DNA of 64,000 nt, taken from NCBI RefSeq assembly GCF_004354015.1, contig NZ_SMRU01000013.1, forward strand, positions 1 to 64,000. Direction: 5' to 3'. The position numbers and the translations under genes were made by a program. Of the stretch, positions 54,347 to 62,292 are shown piece by piece (position 1 is the first letter of the stretch; each line of letters begins with the position of its first letter). The notes beneath the pieces are model-generated. The model made no database searches and was not told the origin of the DNA. It worked only from the letters and a program-made list of their open reading frames with translations. This DNA is from Arthrobacter terricola (GTDB lineage: Bacteria > Actinomycetota > Actinomycetes > Actinomycetales > Micrococcaceae).

Positions 54347-54963
54347 CACAGGTTCACCGCTTCAAAATTGAACTGGATATCGGTCGAGGCCTGCTGCCAG
54401 CGGTTGTCCACGGTTGAGGGCATCTCGATCCTGACGTCCAGCACTTTGCGTTCTCCAGCCTTGATCGGATCCGGCCAACTGATGCTTGTCAGGCGGTCGG
54501 CCGGGACACGGTCAAGAAGGACCTTGCCTCCGTCCGCCACGGTGAAGACAAGCTGGTCGAAAAGTTCGAGGTACGTCCCAGTGACTGGGTCTTTGGCATC
54601 GTGGCGCGGTTGAGGGTCCAGGATCCTGAGGCTCAGAAGCCCGGAAAGACGGGGGCTGTTGTTTTTAGCCGCGATCCGCAGGTCCACGGTGCTTCCGGGG
54701 GCCATGAGGTACCCGCTGTTGTCGCTGGTCAGGGAAACCCTGTAAGCGTGTGGATTGGCTTGTACCCAATCGGCGTCGCTGGGTAGCCAGGTGCGGTCGA
54801 CTTTTCCTGCCGTGACGATGTCGAAAGTGTTCCTGGAGCCGTCAAGCTTGACGGCGACGTCGGCGTAGTCCGTAAATGTGGCGGCTGTGATGAGAGCGCC
54901 CGCGGCAACCAGGGATCCGGTTGCAAGCGCTATCCGCATTCGACCGCGGGGTTGTTTCCTCAT
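54346..54963 (-). CDS. TasA/CalY-like fibre protein 2
   Basis: A 205-residue protein with signal RIALATGSLVAAGALITA and FTDYADVAVKLDG after it. The end DIQFNFEAVNL matches the TasA-type FxFEA ending. ATG 54963 begins the family start; the frame is open to 55056, but that would cross the hairpin at 55018. It overlaps the next gene and begins 97 bases after the first TasA-like gene. Confidence 0.77.
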   Translation of the reverse strand: MRKQPRGRMRIALATGSLVAAGALITAATFTDYADVAVKLDGSRNTFDIVTAGKVDRTWLPSDADWVQANPHAYRVSLTSDNSGYLMAPGSTVDLRIAAKNNSPRLSGLLSLRILDPQPRHDAKDPVTGTYLELFDQLVFTVADGGKVLLDRVPADRLTSISWPDPIKAGERKVLDVRIEMPSTVDNRWQQASTDIQFNFEAVNL

Positions 54964-55017
54964 ACTTTTCTGTCCTTCGTGGATCCAGCTCTCGGCTTGC
55001 TCAGGCAAGCGGTGTTG

Positions 55018-55048
55018 CTGGTGGAGGCTCGAGAGGAGCCTCCACCAG
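55018..55048 (-). promoter_or_regulatory. Intercistronic hairpin after the first TasA-like gene
   Basis: CTGGTGGAGGCTC (55018-55030) and GAGCCTCCACCAG (55036-55048) pair perfectly around GAGAG. There is no T-run on the minus strand, so this is more likely an attenuator or RNA-protecting hairpin that raises the level of the first gene over the rest. Confidence 0.6.
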
Positions 55049-55059
55049 CCGTTCATGTA

Positions 55060-55680
55060 CTACGGCTTGACGGAAGTCGCGTCGAAGTGTGCCTGAACGT
55101 AGGAAACGAGGCCCTGCATCGCGTTGTTGGCCGCGGGGCTGCCCTGATCCGGGAGCGTAACGCTCACGCCGAGGACTCCGGAACCGCCCTTGGCGTAGGT
55201 ACCCAGGTTGAGGGCATCCACGGACGACTTCGGTACGTTGGTAACGAGGGCCGTGCCGTCAAGCGTCACGGTGTAGCGGAGTGCAGCGTCCAGAGCGGGG
55301 CTGGAGGTGTAACCGGCCCGGTCCTTGAGCGAGAAGGTGATCGCTGCGCTGAGCTCCGGGCTTTCGTTGCGGAACGGGATGTTGACCGAAACGGTGTCGC
55401 CCGGGGTGATCAGGTCAGCGCCCGGAATCTTGATGTTCACGCCATTCGCGCTGTTTGCTTCCTGCCAGGTTCCCGCCACCGGCAGGCCACTCGAGTCCGT
55501 ACCGACAACCTGGATGTTGAATCGGTTGTTTCCGCCGAAGCCGGAATCAGCCGCGCCATTGCCGAAGTTGAGGTTGGCAAAGTCCGTGAACGAGGCCGCG
55601 GTCAGCAGTGCGGTCACACCCAGGAGTGCGCCTCCTGCCAGGAATGTGCGCTTGCGGCCCGAGCTAAGTTTTGTCTTCAA
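55060..55680 (-). CDS. TasA/CalY-like fibre protein 1, operon leader
   Basis: A 206-residue protein. The TTG at 55680 has AAAGGA at good distance. The signal RTFLAGGALLGVTALLTA is followed by ASFTDFANLNFGNGAADSGFGG; the end is VSYVQAHFDATSVKP. The first gene of an eight-gene unit running to 49947, with word array E 130 bases upstream. As the first gene, followed by a hairpin, it is the probable major fibre subunit. The mature part has the spaced Asn and Gly-rich turns seen in the related copies. Confidence 0.78.
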   Translation of the reverse strand: MKTKLSSGRKRTFLAGGALLGVTALLTAASFTDFANLNFGNGAADSGFGGNNRFNIQVVGTDSSGLPVAGTWQEANSANGVNIKIPGADLITPGDTVSVNIPFRNESPELSAAITFSLKDRAGYTSSPALDAALRYTVTLDGTALVTNVPKSSVDALNLGTYAKGGSGVLGVSVTLPDQGSPAANNAMQGLVSYVQAHFDATSVKP

Positions 55681-55810
55681 AATGGTTCCTTTCACGATAT
55701 GCCGGCCCGTTGCCGGCAGGTTCGAGGGCAGTGCATCGGCAAAGGAACTAGAGCGTTTCCCCCATATGACGCCGTGCAACCATGAGGAGACTATGTTCGG
55801 CGAGGACCCG

Positions 55811-55880
55811 TTGAGTGGTGGTTTAACCCCTTTTGAGTGGTAAAAACGCCCCTACTAGGTGGTGAGAAGACCCCACTCAC
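55811..55880 (-). promoter_or_regulatory. Phased word array E, upstream of the TasA operon
   Basis: On the plus strand: TTGAGTG at 55811 and 55833, CTAGGTG at 55855, and the inverted CACTCAC at 55874. Steps 22, 22 and 19. Read on the minus strand it is one inverted word followed by three direct words toward the TasA-like gene at 55680, the same arrangement as arrays A, C, D and F but with CACTCAA as the main spelling. Confidence 0.55.
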
Positions 55881-55915
55881 AGATCAGGGTCTGTTTGCAC
55901 CGCTACGAACCTGCA

Positions 55916-58480
55916 TCAACGGAACGGCAACGAATCACGGACGAGTTCGAACAGGGCGCTTCGAGTCGGGCTGCCCGTCTTCCGGAGTGCGTTGGAAATG
56001 TGGTTCTCGACGGTCCTGATGCTGAGCCCTAGATGCTCCGCGATTTCCGGGTTTGTGCGATGGCCGGCCAAGGCAGCTACCTCAATTTCGCGGACAGTCA
56101 GCGGTGAGTAGCTGCCCGAATTGAATGCCAGAGGCTCAACGGCCGACGGAAATCGGGCGGAAAACAATAGATAGGCACGTTCCATTGCAGCCGCGCCAAT
56201 GGAGTCGTCGACGAAGGCGTACCGTTTGAAGGCTCCCCGAAGGAGCATCCGGACGTGGTAGAGATCTGCGTCGGGCTTGTATTTCTTAAGGAGCGTGTCG
56301 AGCGACTGGTGGTCTTCCTTCACGACCGTGGCGGCAATTTCCACCAGTTGTTCGTGAGCGGTGATCGAGTGGTCCCGAAGGGCTTCGCGAAGAAGGTCCA
56401 GCGTTTTGCGTCCTGGCAGCAAACAGGTCAGAAACAAGGCGGAGTGCGCTGCTTCAAGCACGTAGCCTCGCTGCAGTTGCCGCTTGATCAGATAGGCGGC
56501 TTGCCGATCGAAGACAGCGGGAACGAGCGGCCGTCCCGCGACCAGGTTGTAGACGCCCTTTCCCATTCCAGGTAGCGGACCGGCTTCTTCAGTTTGGCGC
56601 CGTGCCTGCGTAGCCAGCGTAATGGTGGGCTCGATGGTCGACGCGGCTGTCCTGAGTCCGGCAAGCCTAAGCATTGCGTCGTACAGGGAGTCCATCAGGA
56701 AGCCCGGCCGCCCCATGGCAAAGACGCTGCCCATCAAGTAGTCGGCCTCGTCCAAATAGCCGCCATATGAAAGGGCGTGGGCGGCTACATAGGTGCTTGA
56801 CACCACCCCGAATTGGTCGAGATCGCGCCGCGCCTCCGCGCGTTTGTCGAGCGCCAGGACGACTGCTTCCTCGAACCTGCCCAGACTGAACATGGCCATT
56901 CCACGGATGAATGGTTCGATTCCGGGATTGATTCCTGGATCACGCGAAGATTCGAGGGCGGCGAGCGCTCCATTGGGATTGAAACGGTAGAGCTCCAGAA
57001 TTGCTTGGACGCTCGCGATGACGCTGCTTCCAGGCCTGCGCTCGTGGAGTCGCTCGAGGACCTGGTCAAGGTCCTGCGGCATCTTGTCGTAGGAGGCGTT
57101 GATGAATAGTTCAAAGGCGTCGGCTTCCGCCGAGCGTCGGGGATGCTCCTTGGCGAAGCTCCTAAGCACCGCGGCTGCCTGGTCCAGGCCTTTACCGGAG
57201 TAAATGGCCCAAAGTGCTTTTGAGACCGCGAAGAACAAGAGTTCGCCCGAGTCACCATCTGCCGTGGGCGTGCTCGCCAGAACTTGCTCAATCCGCGACG
57301 CATCAATCGGTGAGCCCCAATAGACCCGCAGCAAGGCGGCCGCATTCGATACCGATTTGTCGGCATCCCACAGTTCGAAGCGGTGCCGTTCCAAAATGGC
57401 GGTTTGTTCGTGAAAGTGACGAGCAGTGGCTGCGTCCCCGGAGCTCCGTTCGACACGGAGTGCGGCCAGGACGCGCGTGAGTGAATCACCGGAGCTTGCG
57501 CTCGCGTTGGACTCCTGCGGCTCGGCACTCAGGGTGCGCGTGATTCGGTTGGCCAGCACACGTCGCGTAGTAAGCATCCGCTCGCCCCGGAAGTAGTCGG
57601 AGATGACCGGAGGCGTGATGGCGAGCGATATGTCGTTGTGCGCGCTATCGATCGCGGAAATGAAGCCGCGCTGTTCCAGCCGGTCCAAGACATCCGGCTT
57701 GATGACCTGTTGAAGGACATCGATTGAGGCAGTCCCTGCTATCGCCATGGTCTGCAGCCCTGTTAGTTCGTCTGCTTCGAGTCCTTCAAGCAGGGACTCA
57801 ACGGTGCTGTAAAGGTGCTCATTCCACAAGGTGTCGTTGGTCATGTGCCATTGACCGTCCCGGCGGGCAAGGAGTCCGCTCAATGCCGCGGTCTCGGCGA
57901 TACGGACTATGAGCCTCGGGTTCCCGGCGGACTTTGCAAGGATCCGTGCTGTGGCATCAGCGTCGGCCGGGGTGCCAAGGACCTCGGTGATGAGCTCGTT
58001 GACTTGCTCATACCGCAATGGGTTCAGGTGCACCCTGGCTTCCGGACCGAGGCCTAGGAGGGGAACGCGCCCCTTGGTGTAAAGGGACGACTCGGTCATA
58101 GTGACGATCATGGGGCGCCGTGTTCGTCGCCGGACAGCGTCAAGGACAGCGATGGACTCAGGGTCTACGTATTCGAGATCGTCGACGACGAGGACACGCT
58201 CTCCTGGCTTGGTCAGGCGACTGGCCAGGACGTCGGCCACGCCGAGCACTCCCAATTGGCCAACGCGAATATCCTGGCCCAGGCTGTGAATTCCACCGAA
58301 AGGCACCCTTCGGTGTGAGCGCAGTCCGGAAATCGAATATACAGTGACCCCGCCTTTTTCGAACTCGGCGATGACTTTCTGCGTTATGGTGGTGCGTCCG
58401 CCGCCAGGAGCCGCAACTATTCGAACCGCCATTCCGCGAGCGATGTATTCCAGTGTTCGCCGAACTTCCTGTTCGAACAC
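55916..58480 (-). CDS. Large ATP-binding LuxR-family (LAL) regulator
   Basis: An 854-residue regulator. A P-loop near the N-terminus (APGGGRTT, residues 24-31, an unusual GGGRTT in place of GxGKT), Walker B VLVVDDLE, an ATPase and helical repeat region of about 650 residues, and a C-terminal LuxR helix-turn-helix (LTVREIEVAALAGHRTNPEIAEHLGLSIRTVENHI form). GTG 58480 is the start. Arrays E and F flank its transcription unit, so it is the leading candidate for the protein that reads the arrays, though there is no direct evidence. Confidence 0.85.
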   Translation of the reverse strand: MFEQEVRRTLEYIARGMAVRIVAAPGGGRTTITQKVIAEFEKGGVTVYSISGLRSHRRVPFGGIHSLGQDIRVGQLGVLGVADVLASRLTKPGERVLVVDDLEYVDPESIAVLDAVRRRTRRPMIVTMTESSLYTKGRVPLLGLGPEARVHLNPLRYEQVNELITEVLGTPADADATARILAKSAGNPRLIVRIAETAALSGLLARRDGQWHMTNDTLWNEHLYSTVESLLEGLEADELTGLQTMAIAGTASIDVLQQVIKPDVLDRLEQRGFISAIDSAHNDISLAITPPVISDYFRGERMLTTRRVLANRITRTLSAEPQESNASASSGDSLTRVLAALRVERSSGDAATARHFHEQTAILERHRFELWDADKSVSNAAALLRVYWGSPIDASRIEQVLASTPTADGDSGELLFFAVSKALWAIYSGKGLDQAAAVLRSFAKEHPRRSAEADAFELFINASYDKMPQDLDQVLERLHERRPGSSVIASVQAILELYRFNPNGALAALESSRDPGINPGIEPFIRGMAMFSLGRFEEAVVLALDKRAEARRDLDQFGVVSSTYVAAHALSYGGYLDEADYLMGSVFAMGRPGFLMDSLYDAMLRLAGLRTAASTIEPTITLATQARRQTEEAGPLPGMGKGVYNLVAGRPLVPAVFDRQAAYLIKRQLQRGYVLEAAHSALFLTCLLPGRKTLDLLREALRDHSITAHEQLVEIAATVVKEDHQSLDTLLKKYKPDADLYHVRMLLRGAFKRYAFVDDSIGAAAMERAYLLFSARFPSAVEPLAFNSGSYSPLTVREIEVAALAGHRTNPEIAEHLGLSIRTVENHISNALRKTGSPTRSALFELVRDSLPFR

Positions 58481-58691
58481 GATCCAACTTCCTTCGATGG
58501 GCTAAACCAGCAGTCCCCGGACCCTGGGTGGTGCCATGTCCAGACGATTCGACTGAGCCCCGCCCAAAGCTGAGCGTTGGCGGACGGATATCCCAAGCAA
58601 TGCCGCAGATTCCCCCAGGGCCCGCACACGGACCTCTTCCACGGGGAACTGTAAGAGGTCTTTTCGGGCTCCAGGGGCGTAAATGGCCAAT

Positions 58692-58795
58692 CTAGGTGTG
58701 CCCGGTCATGCATCTAGGTGTGCTGACGTGGGGTTTTGCTTCCCGTCTAGGTGTGAGGAGGAGCCATCTAGGTGTATTTCCCGGAAAACACCTAG
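58692..58795 (-). promoter_or_regulatory. Phased word array F, facing the LuxR regulator gene
   Basis: On the plus strand CTAGGTG starts at 58692, 58714, 58747 and 58768, and the inverted CACCTAG at 58789. Steps 22, 33, 21, 21. On the minus strand this is one inverted word, then four direct words toward 58480. AACTAGGTGTTTT at the outer end is identical to the outer end of array C. The remaining sequence from 58796 to 59082 is AT-rich with no gene, and must hold the promoter of the plus-strand gene at 59083. Confidence 0.65.
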
Positions 58796-59082
58796 TTGGG
58801 GTTGGGGTGGCGGCAGAAGCGATCCTCGAGTGGATCCGGGTTGGTGGTCTCATGCTTCGACGCTACGGGGACCGAGTGCCGGGCTCTAGGTCCGACTTCT
58901 TGCATGTGGATATTTGTTCGAATATATTTTTCTTGACTAGAAGATACTTTCGAAGATGCATGAAGGGAACGAACAGTCAACGGACCATCGCAAGTATGTG
59001 GATAACACTTCCTTCCGCAGGATTCCTGGTGCTACGATCTGCGATGTTTGCATCAAAATAAAATATTCATGGGGGGCAATAA

Positions 59083-59793
59083 ATGAATACATGCGCGCCA
59101 AAAAACCGGGTCAAAAAAGCGTTTCAAGCATTTCCAAGAACGCGCAAGGATATGTTCCGGATTTTCACCGTCATTGCATCCGGGTCTGTGGCGATCTCGC
59201 TGGCTGCGTGTGGCGGAGCCGGCACAACACACACCAACGCAGCCGCCGTGCAATCGACTTCGGCGTCCGCATCGCCAACACCCACTCCTTCGGCTACACC
59301 AACACCGACAGCACCGAAATCAACATCCTGCTTAACTGAAAACGCAACGGAGAGCTACCCTCCGAAGGAATTCGTGTGCACGAAGACCGATGCCGGCGCT
59401 TTGGTTTGGATGGAACGGTCCGAATCCAAGAAAGTCACCGATGCACGAGCGGCCGCACAAGCCGCCGCGGCAAAGGCAGCGGCAGATAAAGCGGCGGCGG
59501 ACAAAGCAGCTGCAGATAGGGCGGTAGCAGAACAGGCCGCAGCAGCCAAGGCAGCAGCAGATGCCGCGGCTGCGCAAGCGGCCGCTCAGGCAGCCGCGCA
59601 AGCCGCTGCGGCACAAGCCGCCCAAGAAGCCGCCGCACGAGCTGCAGCACAGCAGCCGGCCGCACCGCCGTCGTCGGTCTACTACGCGAACTGTACAGCT
59701 GCGCGAGCTGCCGGGGCGGCGCCTATCTATCGAGGTCAGCCGGGCTATCGGGCCGCTTTGGACAGGGACAACGACGGCATAGCCTGCGAATAG
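59083..59793 (+). CDS. Lipoprotein with Ala-rich coiled coil and Excalibur domain
   Basis: A 236-residue protein. The signal peptide has a long basic start and lipobox SLAAC; a threonine and serine linker, then a tetrapartite alanine-rich coiled coil (KAAADKAAADKAAAD type, residues about 120-195) and a C-terminal Excalibur calcium-binding domain (YYANCTAARAAGAAP to DRDNDGIACE). Excalibur motifs bind calcium, as in surface nucleases. GGGGGG precedes the ATG. It likely sits outside the membrane and spans the wall. The ligand is unknown. Confidence 0.82.
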   Translation: MNTCAPKNRVKKAFQAFPRTRKDMFRIFTVIASGSVAISLAACGGAGTTHTNAAAVQSTSASASPTPTPSATPTPTAPKSTSCLTENATESYPPKEFVCTKTDAGALVWMERSESKKVTDARAAAQAAAAKAAADKAAADKAAADRAVAEQAAAAKAAADAAAAQAAAQAAAQAAAAQAAQEAAARAAAQQPAAPPSSVYYANCTAARAAGAAPIYRGQPGYRAALDRDNDGIACE

Positions 59794-59808
59794 CAGGCAA
59801 GACAAAAA

Positions 59809-59840
59809 CAGGGCCGGTTCAAACGAACCGGCCCTGCTTT
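59809..59840 (+). terminator. Terminator after the Excalibur gene
   Basis: CAGGGCCGGTTC (59809-59820) pairs perfectly with 59825-59836 around AAAC; CTTTC follows. The cold shock gene converges, so it may serve both. Confidence 0.82.
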
Positions 59841-59855
59841 CGTGTAATCCGAAGC

Positions 59856-60059
59856 TTAGAGAGCCTGGATGTTTACTGCCTGGGGACCCTTGGGGCCCTG
59901 CTCGACGTCGAAGGAAACCTTCTGGTTCTCTTCGAGGGAGCGGTAGCCCGACGAGTTGATTGCGGAGTAGTGAGCGAAAACGTCCTGGCTGCCATCTTCC
60001 GGGGAGATGAAGCCGAAGCCCTTTTCAGAGTTGAACCACTTGACGATACCTGTAGCCAT
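59856..60059 (-). CDS. Cold shock protein (CspA family)
   Basis: A 67-residue single-domain nucleic-acid chaperone. RNP1 KGFGFI and RNP2 VFAHY are intact, as is the start [16 protein letters not shown]. It keeps RNA unstructured at low temperature. AAGGAAAC lies before the ATG. The long leader upstream (to about 60235) holds several inverted stretches, as is usual for cold shock mRNAs whose leaders control expression. Confidence 0.95.
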   Translation of the reverse strand: MATGIVKWFNSEKGFGFISPEDGSQDVFAHYSAINSSGYRSLEENQKVSFDVEQGPKGPQAVNIQAL

Positions 60060-60275
60060 TTTTTCAGTTTCCTTACTGAAGGTGGAGGTTTGCCCCGACT
60101 GTCGGGCCTCCGTTGTGGGGTGTTCTCCACCGTTACTTCAGAAGGTCGCGGTTGATGAACCGCGGGAACTGCCTGAACTACCAAATGCCAAACACAACAA
60201 CAGCCACAATCATACAGGGGTGTGGGCTTTTGGCTAGTATTTAGCGGAATTCTTCGTTAGGCGTACAGTTCTGCC

Positions 60276-61031
60276 ATGGAGTGGATCCGGGTCATTCTCC
60301 TTCCAGGGAGCGTGCTTCCTGCTCAACCTGCCTATGGCGCGCTGATCGAAGCGCTGGGGCCCGACGTCGACGCCGTCGCCAAGGACCTGGAGCTCTACGC
60401 CAGCGATGCGCCGCCGCCCGGATGGAGCCTGGATACCGAGATCGACGGGGTCCTTCGCGAGGCCGACTCGCGAGGCTGGGAAACGTTCCATCTGCTCGGT
60501 TACTCAGGTGGCGGCGCGGCGGCCCTTGCGTTCACTGCCAAGCATCCCGAACGCCTCCAAAGCCTCACGCTCTTGGAGGCGGCGTGGGCGGGCGACTGGG
60601 ACTGGAGCCCGGCGCATGCCGAACTCTGGAAGGAATACGAGGCGCTCGAGTCCCTCCCGCCTGCACAGTTCATGGCCGCTTTCATAAGGCTGGGAGTGAA
60701 GCCCGACGTCGTCCTTCCGCCACCGCCCGAAGGCGGACCGCCGCCGTGGATGGCAAAGCGGCCGGCAGGAATCCGGGCGTTCCTGAACGATTTCAAGGTC
60801 TATGACCTCGACAAGGAGCGCCTCGCTGCTTTCGGACGACCCGTATTGTTTGTCCTCGGCGGGCTGAGCAACCCGGATGACTATGGTGAGGTCGCCGAGC
60901 GGCTGTCCACTGTATTTCCTGATTTCAGGCTTGAAGTCTTTCCGGACCGCCACCACTTCGATCCCCCGCACCGGATCGAGCCCGACCGGTTGGCTGCCAT
61001 GCTTCGAGAGCACTGGGAACGGGCAACGTAG
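60276..61031 (+). CDS. Alpha/beta hydrolase
   Basis: A 251-residue enzyme. The nucleophile elbow GYSGGG (serine near residue 76) and the late PDRHHFDPPHRI histidine fit the fold; an acid is expected near LFVLGGLSNPDD. Length and a proline-rich cap (VVLPPPPEGGPPPW) suit an esterase or C-C bond hydrolase. The substrate is unknown. It is divergent from the cold shock gene, and the methionine aminopeptidase gene converges on it. Confidence 0.8.
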   Translation: MEWIRVILLPGSVLPAQPAYGALIEALGPDVDAVAKDLELYASDAPPPGWSLDTEIDGVLREADSRGWETFHLLGYSGGGAAALAFTAKHPERLQSLTLLEAAWAGDWDWSPAHAELWKEYEALESLPPAQFMAAFIRLGVKPDVVLPPPPEGGPPPWMAKRPAGIRAFLNDFKVYDLDKERLAAFGRPVLFVLGGLSNPDDYGEVAERLSTVFPDFRLEVFPDRHHFDPPHRIEPDRLAAMLREHWERAT

Positions 61032-61051
61032 CGTTGGGACGGTAGGAGCGA

Positions 61052-61822
61052 CTAGCTCGGCAGAGTGAGGATCTCTGCTCCGTCGTTGGTAATCGCGATG
61101 GTGTGCTCACTGTGCGCTGTCAGGCAGCCTGTGGCGCTTCGAAGGGTCCAGCCGTCGGGATCCGTCACGAGTTGAGCCGTGTTTGCCATAACCCACGGCT
61201 CCAATGCCAGCAAAAGGCCTGGCCGAAGCTCAAAGCCGCGCCCCGGGCGGCCAGTATTCGGAACATGCGGCTCCTGGTGCATCGTTGAGCCGAGCCCATG
61301 GCCGCCAAATTCGGTGTTGATGGGATAGCCCGCATCGCTAAGCACCGTGCCGATGGCATAGGAGATGTCTCCTATGCGGGCTCCGGGACCCGCCACCGCT
61401 ATACCTGCGCGCAAGGCACGCTCAGTAGCCTCGATCATCGCAGCGCTTTCCGGGAGTTTCGAGTCGCCCACGATGAAGGTGATCGCGGAGTCTGCCACGA
61501 CTCCGTCTTTGGATACTGCGAGGTCAAGGGTGAGGAGGTCGCCGTCGTTAAGGGAGTAGTCGTAGGGCAGGCCATGAAGCACGGCGTCGTTGACGGAAGT
61601 GCAGATGTAATGGCCGAATGGTCCGCGTCCGAATGACGGCGCGTAGTCCACGTAGCAGGACACCCCGCCGGCGTCGACGATCATTTCCCGTGCCCAGCGG
61701 TCGACGTCCAGGAGGTTGGTTCCAACTTGGACACGGCCCTTCAGCGTGTACAGGATGTCAGCAACCAGCGCACCAGATGACTTTGCGCAGCGCAGCTCGG
61801 TAGGGTTCAGGATCTCGATCAT
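61052..61822 (-). CDS. map: Methionine aminopeptidase, type I
   Basis: A 256-residue metalloenzyme that removes the first methionine of proteins. Its five metal ligands are all visible: two Asp in LTLDLAVSKDGVVADSA, His in EFGGHGLG, Glu in LALEPW, and Glu in HSEHTIAI. AGAGG precedes the ATG at 61822. A divergent XRE regulator gene and tandem operators lie upstream, which suggests that this is an extra, regulated copy rather than the essential one beside the ribosomal genes. Confidence 0.92.
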   Translation of the reverse strand: MIEILNPTELRCAKSSGALVADILYTLKGRVQVGTNLLDVDRWAREMIVDAGGVSCYVDYAPSFGRGPFGHYICTSVNDAVLHGLPYDYSLNDGDLLTLDLAVSKDGVVADSAITFIVGDSKLPESAAMIEATERALRAGIAVAGPGARIGDISYAIGTVLSDAGYPINTEFGGHGLGSTMHQEPHVPNTGRPGRGFELRPGLLLALEPWVMANTAQLVTDPDGWTLRSATGCLTAHSEHTIAITNDGAEILTLPS

Positions 61823-61852
61823 GCGGCGCCTCTTCCATGCGCTTCGAATAAC

Positions 61853-61880
61853 TATCCCGGTAATAGTATCCCGGTATTAG
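61853..61880. promoter_or_regulatory. Tandem 14-base operator between map and the XRE regulator
   Basis: TATCCCGGTAATAG (61853-61866) and TATCCCGGTATTAG (61867-61880) are direct repeats differing at one base, placed between two divergent genes. A site for the XRE regulator is likely. Confidence 0.65.
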
Positions 61881-61890
61881 AATCGGAGCC

Positions 61891-62193
61891 ATGGTCAGGT
61901 TGCCGCTCACTCCCGCAGACGTCGAACGCGGACAGCGCCTTGGTGCCCTGTTGCGTCGCGCCAGGGGCGAGCGCTCAATGCTCGATACCGCGCTCGATGC
62001 CCGCGTTTCGCCAGAGACCCTCCGGAAGATCGAGTCCGGCCGGGTGGCGACCCCGGCTTTTCCGACCATCGCAGCGATCGCCGATGTCCTCGGCATCTCC
62101 CTCGATGAAGTGTGGGCCGAAATCAACCGGCCAATGGGCGGCACCACGCCGAGCATCCCGGATGACAGCCCTCGGGAGCGGCTGGCTTCCTAG
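61891..62193 (+). CDS. XRE-family transcriptional regulator
   Basis: A 100-residue helix-turn-helix protein: LGALLRRARGERSMLDTALDARVSPETLRKIESGR is the DNA-binding fold, followed by PAFPTIAAIADVLGISLDEVWAEI. It starts 11 bases after the tandem repeat and is divergent from map, which it probably represses together with itself. No toxin partner is seen, so it is not an obvious antitoxin. Confidence 0.87.
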   Translation: MVRLPLTPADVERGQRLGALLRRARGERSMLDTALDARVSPETLRKIESGRVATPAFPTIAAIADVLGISLDEVWAEINRPMGGTTPSIPDDSPRERLAS

Positions 62194-62292
62194 ATCCGGA
62201 CGGTGCGTCCTCCCGTTGGCAGAGCATTCAAGACTATGCTCGTGACCACGTGGGGGACGTGGGGCTCCTGCGCACCGGAAGGAGCACTTCGG

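Noticed and set aside
58453..58695. Open frame of 80 codons on the plus strand near the LuxR start
   Set aside because: It is antisense to the regulator's first codons, runs into array F and has no ribosome binding site.
44854..58795. TTAGGTG words as DtxR/IdeR iron boxes
   Set aside because: Iron boxes are 19-base palindromes with TTAGGTTAG; here single half-words are spaced by two turns and no iron genes follow.
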